DNA from: JBFXIE01 sp050176255
Lineage (GTDB): Bacteria > Pseudomonadota > Gammaproteobacteria > Burkholderiales > Burkholderiaceae_C
Strand: one strand, 5' to 3'
Assembly (NCBI RefSeq): GCF_050176255.1
Contig: NZ_JBFXIE010000006.1
DNA length: 64,000 nt
The translations under genes and the position numbers were made by a program. The notes beneath the pieces were generated by a model that saw only the letters and a program-made list of their open reading frames with translations, had not been told where the DNA came from and made no database searches. Positions 1-9,000 of the stretch are shown here, one piece after another (within the stretch, counting starts at the first letter, position 1; each line of letters opens with the position of its first letter).

Positions 1-115
1 TAGATACGATGTATATTATGTTTAATCGCTTGCGTGAAAAATTGTGGCTGTTTTGCCGCCCTTTTCAAGCTGGCAATGCTTGGAATTGTTGACTAGGTTT
101 AGAGGCTTTTTAGCC

Positions 116-472
116 ATGTTCCGCGCACCAAGTCAGGCAGGTTTGCCCACTTTTGCCATGATGCTGGCAGACATTCCAAGCAATACAGCCCAGGTAGCAA
201 AGCACCTGGGACTGACGAAATCCACGATTGAACGCTACAAGGCCGCTGAACAAGCGCCGCGCTCGGTAATGCTGGCCTTGTTCTGGGAAACACGCTGGGG
301 CCGATCCGTCGCTGACTGCGAGGCAGCGAACTACGGCGCAGTGCATGCGCGATATGCACAGTCACTCGAAAGAGAAAACGCTATGTTAAGGCGACGAATC
401 AGTCACTTAGAGGAGCTGATGCGTCAGCGACAACCAGTAGCCGCTAACAGTCCGTTCTATCTAGTCGGTTAA
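116..472 (+). CDS. Small HTH-like protein with C-terminal coiled coil, accessory type
   Basis: Unrecognised 118-residue protein. Counting from the ATG at 116, residues about 20-50 (PSNTAQVAKHLGLTKSTIER) read like a helix-turn-helix that recognises an unknown DNA site. The region from about residue 80 to 105 is rich in charged and hydrophobic heptad positions and looks like a short coiled coil, so it may dimerise. An in-frame GTG at 44 would add 24 residues without a better ribosome site. The stop overlaps the stop of the convergent gene that follows. Small proteins of this shape are common in prophages and plasmids of Burkholderiales, so I infer accessory DNA, but no phage structural gene is present. 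Function unknown. Confidence 0.5.
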   Translation: MFRAPSQAGLPTFAMMLADIPSNTAQVAKHLGLTKSTIERYKAAEQAPRSVMLALFWETRWGRSVADCEAANYGAVHARYAQSLERENAMLRRRISHLEELMRQRQPVAANSPFYLVG

Positions 473-1074
473 TTGTTGCGAGCATCAAAAGCACGCCGAG
501 CCCTGATGTATTCGTTAGCACAGTCGACTGTTGCAGGATTGGCCGCGCAGGATGCCGATGGTTGATAAAAGCGATTCCATTCGGCTTCACGTTTTTGGGC
601 TGCCGCAAGTTCTTTTGCTCGGGCTTCTTTGGCCCGCTGCTCATCAATGCGACGCTGCTCTAACTGTTGGTCGCGACGTTCAACTTGCTGGTGCGGGTCA
701 GAACGTGGCTGGCGAGGTGATTCAGCAGCGGGCACCTGTGTTTGCGTATAGCTTGATTTTTGCCCTACTTTCAAGGTAGATACGAACTTATACAGGCCAA
801 ATGTCGCAAATATCAGCACAAGAAATGCGATCAACTGGTAAGGCCATGGCCAGTTGGCCACTGGCAAGTCCGGTGGACCATCAGACATGCTTTGTCTTTT
901 TGCGCGGTACTGCTTAGGGTCATACCACGAAGACGCATTGCTTTGTTCGGCAGCCTGCACGGCTGTGCGAAGCACATCGCCAGCCGCCCTATAAGTGGCG
1001 GTGCGCTTATCGTAGCGTTTGCCGTTTTTCTGCGCGTAGTCTTCTCTGTAGTAGTCCCGATCTTGGATGCCCAT
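469..1074 (-). CDS. Hypothetical single-pass membrane protein with charged coiled-coil tail
   Basis: 201-residue protein of unknown function. The N-terminus has a DRDYYRED motif, a pattern I associate with small membrane proteins of Betaproteobacteria. One hydrophobic segment at about residues 78-98 should span the inner membrane. After it comes a linker and a strongly charged helix rich in Gln, Arg, Glu and Ala (about residues 125-165), then a C-terminal region with two cysteines about eleven residues apart that could form a disulfide if it lies outside the cytoplasm. It converges with the HTH-like gene and the two stop codons overlap. No enzyme motif is visible. I am confident that it is coding and not of any role. 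Confidence 0.55.
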   Translation of the reverse strand: MGIQDRDYYREDYAQKNGKRYDKRTATYRAAGDVLRTAVQAAEQSNASSWYDPKQYRAKRQSMSDGPPDLPVANWPWPYQLIAFLVLIFATFGLYKFVSTLKVGQKSSYTQTQVPAAESPRQPRSDPHQQVERRDQQLEQRRIDEQRAKEARAKELAAAQKREAEWNRFYQPSASCAANPATVDCANEYIRARRAFDARNN

Positions 1075-1457
1075 TGGTTCGCCCTCCTGGCGGCGAGTCT
1101 AGCGGGCAGGCGCCCCATGGCAAAGCGCAGGGATTGGTTTACCGCAGCGCCATCCATTTATCAAGGGCAAGGGCTTCGCCGCCGTGCTCACCCGTTCGGT
1201 GCTCGCTTCGTTACAGATCCGCTGAGCGGATCACCGCTACGTTCTGCTCCGCTGCGGCTTCCGCGCGGCCCATTGACAAATGGCTGTCCCTACTGTAAAG
1301 CGCTCTATGCAAACATGGCCACCACGCTACCGCGTGGAGTCCATGTCCGACTTATGTTTAATGTTATTCATGGAGCATAGTGACTGGATCGGCTTTTGCG
1401 TCACGAAGTCGCAACAAGCAGCCCTTAACATCTTCATACATTTTTCGCGCACCCTCC
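1075..1457. other. Non-coding stretch before the sia operon
   Basis: 383 bases without a convincing gene. The middle is occupied by the inverted-repeat element at 1151-1286. The promoter of the following operon should lie in 1287-1457, but I see no strong sigma-70 match there. Confidence 0.5.
1151..1286. repeat. MITE-like inverted-repeat element, 136 bp
   Basis: The left end (1154-1168, CCATTTATCAAGGGC) is matched by the reverse complement of the right end (1268-1283), with one substitution and one inserted base; the match runs a few bases further outwards. A perfect palindrome sits inside at 1216-1232: seven-base arms GATCCGC/GCGGATC around TGA. No open frame of note lies between the ends. 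This is the form of a non-autonomous mobile element or large palindromic repeat. No target-site duplication is obvious. Confidence 0.5.
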
Positions 1458-2690
1458 ATGTCTAAAACCTCCGCATACCTGAGCGCTTTTAGGCCGCGCT
1501 TTAGCCAGCCTAGCGCGGCAGATCTGTGCGCCTCTGTGCCCTGCCTGACCACGGATGACACCAATGAGCAGGTGTTGGACGTTTTTACCAGGCACCGCGA
1601 TTTAGTCAGTCTGCCGGTGGTTGAGGGAACCCGGCCCATCGGACTGATTAATCGCAATATTTTTCTCTCTCAAATGAGCAAACCGTTTCGGATGGAGCTT
1701 TACGGACGCAAAAGCTGCATCGCATTCATGGACAAGGAACCCCTGGTGGTAGACGCCTCCATAGACATAGAGACGCTTACCTTCAAGGCCGTTGCTTTTG
1801 GTGAAAAAGCCCTTTCCGACGGGTTCATCATCACGCGCGATGGTGAATTTGTAGGGGTGGGAAACGGTCTCCAACTCATGCGTGTAGTGGCGGACATACA
1901 GGCTGCCCGAAACAAGCAAGTCATGCACAGCATCGAGTATGCAAGCGTGATTCAGCAATCCACACTGCGCAGTTCCCGCGAAGTTCTCGCGCGCGTATGT
2001 CCACAAGCGGATCTGGTCTGGGAGCCACGAGATGTTGTGGGGGGGGACTTCTACCAGTTCAGCGCCGACGAAGATGGCTGGTTTGCTGCAATCGCAGACT
2101 GCACCGGCCACGGAGTGCCGGGAGCGTTCATGACCTTGATTGCCTCCGGAAGTCTGAACCAGGCGATCAAAGAGCATGGGGCCCGCGATCCTGCAACGTT
2201 GCTTTCCTATGTGAACCGGAGCATCAAGCAGTTACTGGGTCAGCTTGATGGTCACGACGAGACACCCGGATCAGACGATGGAATGGACGCAGCCTGTTTC
2301 TGGTTTCGACCTGCAGACGGGCGTCTGGTATTCGCAGGCGCGCGGCTCTCGCTTTTTCTGATCCGTCCTGGCGCTAGTTCAGTCCAGATCGTTGACGGTC
2401 AGCGCAAGGGCGTGGGCTATGTGAGCAGCGACTACCATTTCGCATGGCACAATATCGATTTTAATTTACCCCCCGGCACACTTGTTTTTGTTACTACAGA
2501 CGGTTTAATAGATCAGGTAGGCGGTTCGCGCGCCATAGCCTTGGGCAAGCGTCGGATTTGCGAGCTGCTCATGAGCCACGCTACCAGTTCACCCACTGAA
2601 GTCAATCGCGCCGTTCTGGCAGCGCTCACTGATTGGCAAAAAGAACATCATCGTCGCGACGATCTGACCTTCTTTTGTTTCCGAACCTAG
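1458..2690 (+). CDS. siaA: CBS-domain SpoIIE/PP2C-type protein phosphatase (SiaA-like)
   Basis: Serine/threonine phosphatase of 410 residues, first gene of a siaABCD-type operon. Residues about 20-145 resemble a pair of CBS domains. Residues about 180-408 are a SpoIIE/PP2C domain: the metal-site motifs are GGDF (195-198), DCTGHG (214-219) and the C-terminal DDLTFF. By analogy with Pseudomonas aeruginosa it would dephosphorylate SiaC and so switch on the diguanylate cyclase SiaD. The P. aeruginosa enzyme is membrane-bound with a periplasmic sensor and HAMP domain. This one has no membrane segment and carries CBS domains instead, so its input is probably a cytoplasmic adenine nucleotide (inference). 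The ATG at 1458 fits the start of the conserved region but lacks a clear Shine-Dalgarno sequence; a GTG at 1380 is the alternative. Confidence 0.85.
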   Translation: MSKTSAYLSAFRPRFSQPSAADLCASVPCLTTDDTNEQVLDVFTRHRDLVSLPVVEGTRPIGLINRNIFLSQMSKPFRMELYGRKSCIAFMDKEPLVVDASIDIETLTFKAVAFGEKALSDGFIITRDGEFVGVGNGLQLMRVVADIQAARNKQVMHSIEYASVIQQSTLRSSREVLARVCPQADLVWEPRDVVGGDFYQFSADEDGWFAAIADCTGHGVPGAFMTLIASGSLNQAIKEHGARDPATLLSYVNRSIKQLLGQLDGHDETPGSDDGMDAACFWFRPADGRLVFAGARLSLFLIRPGASSVQIVDGQRKGVGYVSSDYHFAWHNIDFNLPPGTLVFVTTDGLIDQVGGSRAIALGKRRICELLMSHATSSPTEVNRAVLAALTDWQKEHHRRDDLTFFCFRT

Positions 2691-2714
2691 TCGCAACCTC
2701 CACAGGGATAGTGA

Positions 2715-3284
2715 ATGCCCTCCTCGCATCTTGTAGAAAAATACGGCCCTTTCTTTAACTTGGCCGATCAGAATCGTATTATTTTTTATTACGTCGGATA
2801 TTTTTCACAAAATATCGTGGCGGCAATGGCGGAAGCAGTGAAGCTGCAGCTTGAGGTCACCGGGGTGGCTGGGCCTACGCGTCGCAAACTGTTTTCCTCG
2901 TTTATCGAGATGGCCCAGAACATCATTCATTACTCGGCTGATGCGCTTACTCCGGCGACCCAGGATGACAGAGAGTTGCGCCAGGGCTCTGTTTGCATCC
3001 GGCACGACGCCGATGGTAGTTTTCAACTGCTGTGCGCCAACCCCATCGACCCCAAGAACGGCGATGAATTACGTGCCAAGCTGGAAAAGTTGCGCAACAT
3101 GACCCTCGAGGAAATTAAGCAGGCTTATCGGCAGACCTTACGCGAAGACACTCCTGAAGGAAGTAAAGGGGCTGGCATGGGGTTTTTGACGGTCGCTCGT
3201 GACTCCAAGGTGCCACTGGACTTCGATTTCGCTCCGTCAGACAACCCTGGCGCTTCGGTTTTTTATCTTAAAGCGACAATCTAA
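2715..3284 (+). CDS. siaB: SiaB-family protein kinase (GHKL fold)
   Basis: 189-residue cytoplasmic protein of the SiaB/DUF6272 family. In the known system SiaB phosphorylates the small protein SiaC and opposes SiaA. The ATP-binding GHKL features are visible: an N-box-like stretch EMAQNIIHYS at about residues 66-75 and a glycine-rich lid GSKGAGMGF near residues 149-157. It starts 24 bases after the phosphatase stop and 33 bases before siaC, as expected for one operon. No sensor domain is present, so regulation should come through the partner proteins. The annotation rests on fold motifs together with the four-gene order, which is diagnostic. Confidence 0.85.
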   Translation: MPSSHLVEKYGPFFNLADQNRIIFYYVGYFSQNIVAAMAEAVKLQLEVTGVAGPTRRKLFSSFIEMAQNIIHYSADALTPATQDDRELRQGSVCIRHDADGSFQLLCANPIDPKNGDELRAKLEKLRNMTLEEIKQAYRQTLREDTPEGSKGAGMGFLTVARDSKVPLDFDFAPSDNPGASVFYLKATI

Positions 3285-3317
3285 AACGCTCGGCCCGTCA
3301 ACGACCCGAGAGAATTC

Positions 3318-3707
3318 ATGGACAACCTTTATATTGCACCTACCCCATGCACGCCGGAAGTGGATTTCCGGTTCGATACTCACCAGTTGAGTCTGCGCGG
3401 GGAGTCTTATCCTGAAAACGCAGCCTCCTTTTACAAGGATGTGATTTCTAGGCTGCAGGAATATCTCGACAACCAGGCTGCCGGGCGGGTTGAAGTGCAC
3501 ATCGCGCTGGCGTATTTCAATAGTTCCAGCACCAAGATGTTGTTCAATTTGATTGAAATGCTGAACGACGCTGCAGAGGCCGGTATTCAGGTGGTTTTGC
3601 ATTGGTATTACGACGAAGAAGACGACACCATCGCCGAGTTCGGGCAAGAGTTGAGCGATGACTTCGGTGCCATCGAGTTCTCGCAGCAGCCTGTAAAGTC
3701 CACCTGA
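3318..3707 (+). CDS. siaC: SiaC-family switch protein (DUF1987)
   Basis: 129-residue protein matching the SiaC family in length and in the core AYFNSSSTK at residues 65-73. In P. aeruginosa unphosphorylated SiaC binds and activates SiaD, and phosphorylation of a threonine in the equivalent region by SiaB blocks this. The likely phosphoacceptor here is among Ser69-Thr72, most probably Thr72 (inference by motif). The C-terminal half is acidic (DEEDD). The stop codon is directly followed by the ATG of the cyclase gene, which suggests translational coupling and tight stoichiometry with it. Confidence 0.88.
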   Translation: MDNLYIAPTPCTPEVDFRFDTHQLSLRGESYPENAASFYKDVISRLQEYLDNQAAGRVEVHIALAYFNSSSTKMLFNLIEMLNDAAEAGIQVVLHWYYDEEDDTIAEFGQELSDDFGAIEFSQQPVKST

Positions 3708-4451
3708 ATGAACACTGCAGCCCCTCCGCCAGATCTTTTCGATGCAGAGCACCAGGCCCTGCAGGCCGCGCGGGCGGCCTATGGTGCGGGCGTTGAAGCG
3801 GGTGTTCAATCGTGTCACCAGGCTCTGGGTGATCTGTTAGTCGCTTACGAGCGCCTTCTTCGCGAAACGCGGCGGCTTGTACGCCGCAGCGACCGGGCCG
3901 AACTGGAAATGAATCAGCTCAATCAGCGGCTTCAGGAACTGGCTGCTGAACTTGAGCACAGGGCGACGCATGATCCTTTGACCGGGGTATTCAATCGGGC
4001 TGCCATCATTGAAAGCGTAAATCAGCAGCTTGCTCTTCGCGATCTGAGCCTGATCGTGCTGGATATTGATTTTTTTAAGCGTATCAATGACAGCTTTGGG
4101 CACCCTGTAGGCGACACGGTGCTGCTGGGTGTGGTTGAGTGCCTGAAAAAGTTGGTGCCTGCCGGTGCGCAAATAGGGCGTGTTGGCGGCGAGGAATTCA
4201 CTGTCATGCTGCCGCACATGGACGTCGGTGCTTCCGAGCAGGTAGCACAAACCTTACGCCGATCCATAGAGTCGCACGCGTTCGGCTTGCCCGATGGCAG
4301 CCAGGTCACTGCCAGCTTTGGCTTGAGTTGGATGCCCCGCGGCAATTGCTTTGATGATGCCTACGGTCTGGCTGACGAAGCCTTGTACGCCGCAAAGCGT
4401 GGCGGCCGCAATCAGGTGGTATGCGCGCCCTTGCCGGTTGACCTGGTTTGA
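3708..4451 (+). CDS. siaD: Diguanylate cyclase, SiaD-like
   Basis: 247-residue GGDEF enzyme that should make cyclic di-GMP from two GTP. Residues about 1-85 form a helical, charged coiled-coil region without membrane segments, the part expected to contact SiaC. The catalytic domain starts at about residue 87 (THDPLTGVFNR) and carries an intact active site RVGGEEF. The inhibitory RxxD motif normally five residues upstream is absent (PAGAQIG), so classical product inhibition is not expected. Last gene of the operon; start and stop abut siaC without a gap. The output is probably biofilm or aggregation behaviour, as in P. aeruginosa, but the targets cannot be seen here. Confidence 0.88.
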   Translation: MNTAAPPPDLFDAEHQALQAARAAYGAGVEAGVQSCHQALGDLLVAYERLLRETRRLVRRSDRAELEMNQLNQRLQELAAELEHRATHDPLTGVFNRAAIIESVNQQLALRDLSLIVLDIDFFKRINDSFGHPVGDTVLLGVVECLKKLVPAGAQIGRVGGEEFTVMLPHMDVGASEQVAQTLRRSIESHAFGLPDGSQVTASFGLSWMPRGNCFDDAYGLADEALYAAKRGGRNQVVCAPLPVDLV

Positions 4452-4551
4452 CACACGGCTGGTAGCCTGCTTTTACTACCTCGACCCCAGGTGCAAGGGG
4501 GAGGTCAGGTGTCTTCTCTCTTATCCAAAGATGGCCTCAGCAGGCGCAAGC

Positions 4552-4902
4552 TCAAAGCGTTTCGCGAAAGGCCTCATTCGTTTGTGATGCCTGCTCCAGG
4601 CGGCGGGCAATGTTTGTGCACACTAGATCGCACAACGCATCCACCGATTCGTCCGTCAGCCGGTAGTAAACACTGGTGCCGCGTCCCTCGCGGGCGACGA
4701 TGCCCTGCTTGGTCATCAGGGATAGATGACGCGAAATGTTGGCGGCCGTGTAGCCGCAGGCCTGGGCCAGTTCGCCTACGTTGCGCTCACCCTGTCGCAA
4801 AAGGTTGAGGATGCGCAAACGCGTGGGCTCGGCCAGCACCTGAAAGTAGGCCGCCACTTGCACCAGGGCTTGCGGGGGCAAATCCTTCATCTTGGACTCC
4901 AT
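4552..4902 (-). CDS. ArsR/SmtB-family transcriptional repressor
   Basis: 116-residue winged-helix regulator. The DNA-binding core contains LAEPTRLRILNLL (about 23-35) and the recognition helix region AANISRHLSLM (about 53-63), typical of ArsR. Cysteines occur at 49, 91 and 95. The classical ELCVC arsenic site is absent, so the inducer cannot be named; thiol or metal sensing through Cys49/91/95 is possible. It is transcribed away from the RND efflux operon, and an AT-rich inverted repeat in the shared intergenic region overlaps the efflux promoter. I infer that it represses the efflux operon and itself until an inducer binds. Confidence 0.88.
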   Translation of the reverse strand: MESKMKDLPPQALVQVAAYFQVLAEPTRLRILNLLRQGERNVGELAQACGYTAANISRHLSLMTKQGIVAREGRGTSVYYRLTDESVDALCDLVCTNIARRLEQASQTNEAFRETL

Positions 4903-4941
4903 TTCTGTATCGATGCATGCATGCGGTCATATGATACGTTA

Positions 4942-4970
4942 TTGACTAATTAGCTGATTGATTAAATAAT
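4942..4970 (+). promoter_or_regulatory. Sigma-70-like promoter of the RND efflux operon
   Basis: A -35 hexamer TTGACT at 4942-4947 is separated by 17 bases from a -10 hexamer AATAAT at 4965-4970. It lies 29 bases upstream of the adaptor ATG in a markedly AT-rich stretch. Confidence 0.6.
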
Positions 4971-4977
4971 TAATCAA
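4958..4977. promoter_or_regulatory. Inverted-repeat operator, probable ArsR-family site
   Basis: Perfect eight-base arms TTGATTAA and TTAATCAA around a four-base spacer. The repeat covers the -10 hexamer of the efflux promoter, the position expected of a repressor site. ArsR/SmtB proteins use AT-rich dyads of this form. Confidence 0.65.
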
Positions 4978-4998
4978 ACATCTTTGGAGAAGCCCCGC

Positions 4999-6042
4999 AT
5001 GCGCCGCACTTTCTGGCTTGTTTCCGCTTTTGCCGTGTTGACAGGCTCAGCCGACGCCCAGGTCGGGCAGAGCGCTGCCCCGCTGGCGTATCTGGAGGTG
5101 CAAGGCGCCGCCCAAGCGGGCGGGTCCAGCAGCGACGCCAAGGTCGAGGCGGTGCGCGACACGGTGGTGTCTTCGCAGGTGTCCGGGGCCATCGTGACCT
5201 TGCAGGTCAAGGGCGGCGACCGGGTCAGTGTCGGCCAAGAACTGCTGCGCCTGGACGCGCGCATGGCCAGCCAGGGCGCGGCTGCCAGCCAGGCCCAGGT
5301 GGCTGCCGCCCAAGCCAATTTGCTGGTGGCCAGCAAAGAATACGAACGTCAAAAGCAGCTCTTCGCCAAACGCTATATCAGCCAGGCAGCACTGGACAAT
5401 GCGCAGGCGCAGTGGCAAGCCAGCCAGGCACAGGTGCAGGCACTGAGCGCCCAGGCGGGTGTGGCCTCAACACAGGCAGGCTTGCATGTGCTGCGTGCGC
5501 CCTATGCGGGCGTTGTGAGCAGCGTGCCGGCGGCGCTGGGCGACATGGCGATGCCGGGTGTGCCGCTGATTCACATGTACGACCCCGCTGCTTTGCGTGT
5601 GACGGCTCAACTGTCGCAAGAGCAGGCTGCGCGGCTGCGCCAGGCGCGCAGCGTTGAAGTGGAGATCCCCGGCCTGCGCGGCGAGCGCATTGCCCTCTCC
5701 GCCAAAAACATCGAAGTGCTACCCACTGCCGATGCCCTCAGTCACACGGTCACCGTGCGCGGCTTGCTGGGCGAAGGCCCGCAGGGCGCCGCGCCCGGCA
5801 TGTTTGCCCGCCTTTTCTGGCAAGACGCCACCGCGGGCGACCAGCGCCTGCTGGTGCCTGCCAAGTCCGTCGTGCGCCGCGCCGAGATGATTGGCGTGTA
5901 TGTGCAAGGCAGCAACGGCCAGCCGCAACTGCGCCAGGTGCGCCTTGGCCAGCCGCAGGGCGAGATGGTGGAAGTCTTGAGCGGTCTGCGCGCTGGCGAG
6001 CGCGTTGCCGAGCAGCCGCAGGCCGCGGCCAAGGTGCGCTGA
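4999..6042 (+). CDS. RND efflux periplasmic adaptor (membrane fusion protein)
   Basis: 347-residue HlyD/AcrA-type adaptor linking an inner-membrane RND pump to an outer-membrane channel. Residues 1-22 form a signal peptide (MRRTFWLVSAFAVL, cleavage near ADA-Q). The two lipoyl half-motifs (ISQ-type barrel sandwich, VSSQVSGAIV and LRAPYAGVVSS) flank an alpha-helical hairpin rich in Ala and Gln at about residues 85-155, as usual for the family. The ATG at 4999 has GGAG nine bases upstream; an in-frame TTG at 4984 is less likely. First gene of a three-gene operon; one base separates its stop from the next ATG. Confidence 0.9.
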   Translation: MRRTFWLVSAFAVLTGSADAQVGQSAAPLAYLEVQGAAQAGGSSSDAKVEAVRDTVVSSQVSGAIVTLQVKGGDRVSVGQELLRLDARMASQGAAASQAQVAAAQANLLVASKEYERQKQLFAKRYISQAALDNAQAQWQASQAQVQALSAQAGVASTQAGLHVLRAPYAGVVSSVPAALGDMAMPGVPLIHMYDPAALRVTAQLSQEQAARLRQARSVEVEIPGLRGERIALSAKNIEVLPTADALSHTVTVRGLLGEGPQGAAPGMFARLFWQDATAGDQRLLVPAKSVVRRAEMIGVYVQGSNGQPQLRQVRLGQPQGEMVEVLSGLRAGERVAEQPQAAAKVR

Positions 6043-6043
6043 C

Positions 6044-9000
6044 ATGGGGCGCGCAACCGACTCTATGGGCATCTCCGGCCGCATTGCCCGCCAGTTTCAG
6101 GCAGCCCAGATCACCCCGCTGCTGGCCTTGCTGGCCCTGCTGCTGGGCTTGTTTGCGGTGCTCGTCACGCCGCGCGAAGAAGAGCCGCAGATTGACGTGA
6201 CCATGGCCAACGTGATCGTGCCCTTCCCGGGTGCTTCGGTGGCCGATGTGGAGCAGATGATCGCCTCCCCTGCCGAGCAAGTGCTGTCGCAGATGCTGGG
6301 CGTGGAGCATGTCACCTCGGTGTCGCGCCCGGGCATGGCGGCGCTGACGGTGCAGTTCAAAGTGGGCGTGCCACGCACCGAGGCCTTGGTTCGCCTGCAC
6401 GACACCCTGCGCAGCAATGCCGACTGGCTGCCGCGCGGCCTGGGTGCGCTGGAGCCCATCATCCGCCCCAAGGGCATTGACGACGTGCCAGTAGTCACGC
6501 TGACGCTGTTCAGCCAGAACCCGGACACCGGCGCCTTTGCGCTCGAGCGCGTGGCCCACAGCATGGAGGCAGAGCTGGTGCGCGTGCCCGGCACCCGCAC
6601 CGCCTACACCGTGGGCGGGCCAGGCCGCGCGGTGCTGGTGCGCCTGGATGCGGGCCGCATGGCCGGCAGCGGTGTGACGGTGGACGACATCCGCACCGCC
6701 CTGCAGTCGGCCAACATGGGCCTGCCCGTGGGCGAGCTGCTGGCCGGCAACCGCTCCGTGACCATCGAGGCCGGGCCGTTTCTGGCACACGCCCAAGAGG
6801 TGGCCGACGTCATGGTCAGCGCACGCGGCGGCAAGCCGGTGTTTCTGAAAGACGTGGCCGATGTGCAGGACGGCCCCCTGCCCGCCACCCGCTACGTGTG
6901 GCACGGCGTGGTAACCGACGGCCAGGCCCAGGAATACCCTGCCGTCACCATCGCCGTCACCAAAAAAGCCGGCGAGAACGCCATCGACGTCGCCCGCGCG
7001 GTCATGCAGCGCGTGGATGACCTGCGCAACACCGTCATACCTGCCGACGTACAGGTGGCAGAAACGCGCGACTACGGCGCCACGGCCAACGACAAGGCGC
7101 AAAAGCTGATGCAAAAGCTGCTGTTTGCCACCGCGTCGGTGGTGGCGCTGGTATTCATCGCGTTGGGCCGGCGCGAGGCCATCATCGTGGGCGCGGCCGT
7201 GGCGCTGACGCTGGCCGCAACGCTGTTTGCGTCATGGGCCTGGGGCTTCACGCTCAACCGCGTGTCGCTGTTCGCGCTGATTTTCTCCATCGGCATCCTG
7301 GTGGACGACGCCATCGTGGTGGTCGAGAACATCCACCGCCACCAGCAGCTGCACCCGGGCAAGCCGCTCGCGCAGATCATCCCCGGCGCGGTGGACGAAG
7401 TGGGCGGGCCGACCATTCTGGCCACCTTCACGGTGATCGCCGCCCTGCTGCCCATGGCGTTCGTCACCGGTCTCATGGGGCCGTACATGGCCCCCATCCC
7501 CATCAACGCCAGCATGGGCATGGTGCTGTCGCTGGCCGTGGCCTTCACCGTCACGCCGTGGCTGGCGCGGCTGTGGATGAAGGAGCACGTAGGCGTGCAT
7601 GGTCAGGCTGATGGCCACGCAACGGCCCACACCGGTCTTGCAGCCAAGCTGGCGCCATTGTTCGAGCGCATCTTCCGCCCGCTGCTCGATGACCAGCGCG
7701 GCAGGCGAAGCCGCGGCCTGCTGGGCCTGGGCGTAGCGGCGCTGATTGCCGTGTCGCTGATGCTGCCGGTGCTGGGCTGGGTGCAGCTCAAGATGCTGCC
7801 CTTTGACAACAAATCCGAGTTCCAGGTCATCGTGGACATGCCCGCCGGCACTCCGCCCGAGGCCACCGCCGCCGTGCTGCACGAGCTGGGCGCCTACCTG
7901 GCTACCGTGCCCGAGGTCACCAACTACCAGGCCTATGCCGGCACGGCAGGGCCCATCAACTTCAACGGCCTGGTGCGCCAGTACGACCTGCGCAGCGGCG
8001 GCGAGGTGGGCGACATCCAGGTCAACCTGCTGGACAAGCACCAGCGCAGCGAGCAAAGCCACCCCATCGCCATGCGCGTGCGCCCTGCCCTGCAAGAGAT
8101 CGGCCAGCGTCTGGGCGCGAACGTGAAGGTGGTCGAAGTGCCGCCCGGTCCGCCCGTGCTGGCGCCCATCGTCGCCGAAATCTACGGCCCCGACGCCGAA
8201 GGCCGTCGCCAGGTGGCCCATGCCGTGCGCCAGGCCCTTGCCGGCACCAGCGGCATCGTCGATCTGGACGACAGCGCGATTGCCGACGCCCCGCGCAAGC
8301 TGCTGCTGGTGGATCGGCGCAAGGCGGCGCTGATGGGCGTGCCGCAATCGGCCATCGTTACTGCCCTGCATGCCGGCCTGTCGGGCGAGCAGGCCACCTG
8401 GCTGCACGATGCCAGCAAATACCCCACGCCGGTGCTGCTGCAGCTGCCTGCCGAGCAGCACGGCAGCCTGGATGCGCTGCTGCAATTGCCGGTGCGCACT
8501 GCCGGGGGTGCGCTGGTGCCCATACGCGAACTGGTCGCCATCACCGACACCCTGCGCGAGCAGCCGGTGTATCACAAGGATTTGCTGCCCGTGAACCTGG
8601 TGGTGGCCGACATGGCCGGCAAGGTGGACAGCCCGCTGTACGGCATGTTCCAGTCGCGCAGCGCCATAGCCAGCATCACCGCGCCCGATGGCGGCAAGCT
8701 GGAGGAATACTTCATCCGCCAGCCCAATGACGCCTTCCGCGGCTACGCCATCAAGTGGGACGGCGAATGGCAGATCACCTACGAAACCTTCCGCGACATG
8801 GGCGCCGCCTATGCCGTGGGCCTGATCCTGATCTACCTGCTGGTGGTGGCGCACTTTGGCTCGTACCTGACGCCGCTGATCATCATGGCCCCCATACCAC
8901 TCACCATCATTGGGGTGATGCCCGGCCACGCGCTGCTGGGCGCGCAGTACACGGCCACCAGCATGATTGGCATGATTGCGCTGGCCGGCATCATCGTGCG

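Noticed and set aside
1380..1457. N-terminal extension of the SiaA-like protein from a GTG at 1380
   Set aside because: The extra residues are not needed for the domain and have no ribosome site; the ATG at 1458 is preferred.
5750..7114. 454-codon open frame on the minus strand opposite the RND genes
   Set aside because: His/Gly/Arg-rich composition typical of antisense frames in G+C-rich DNA; the plus strand carries conserved efflux genes.
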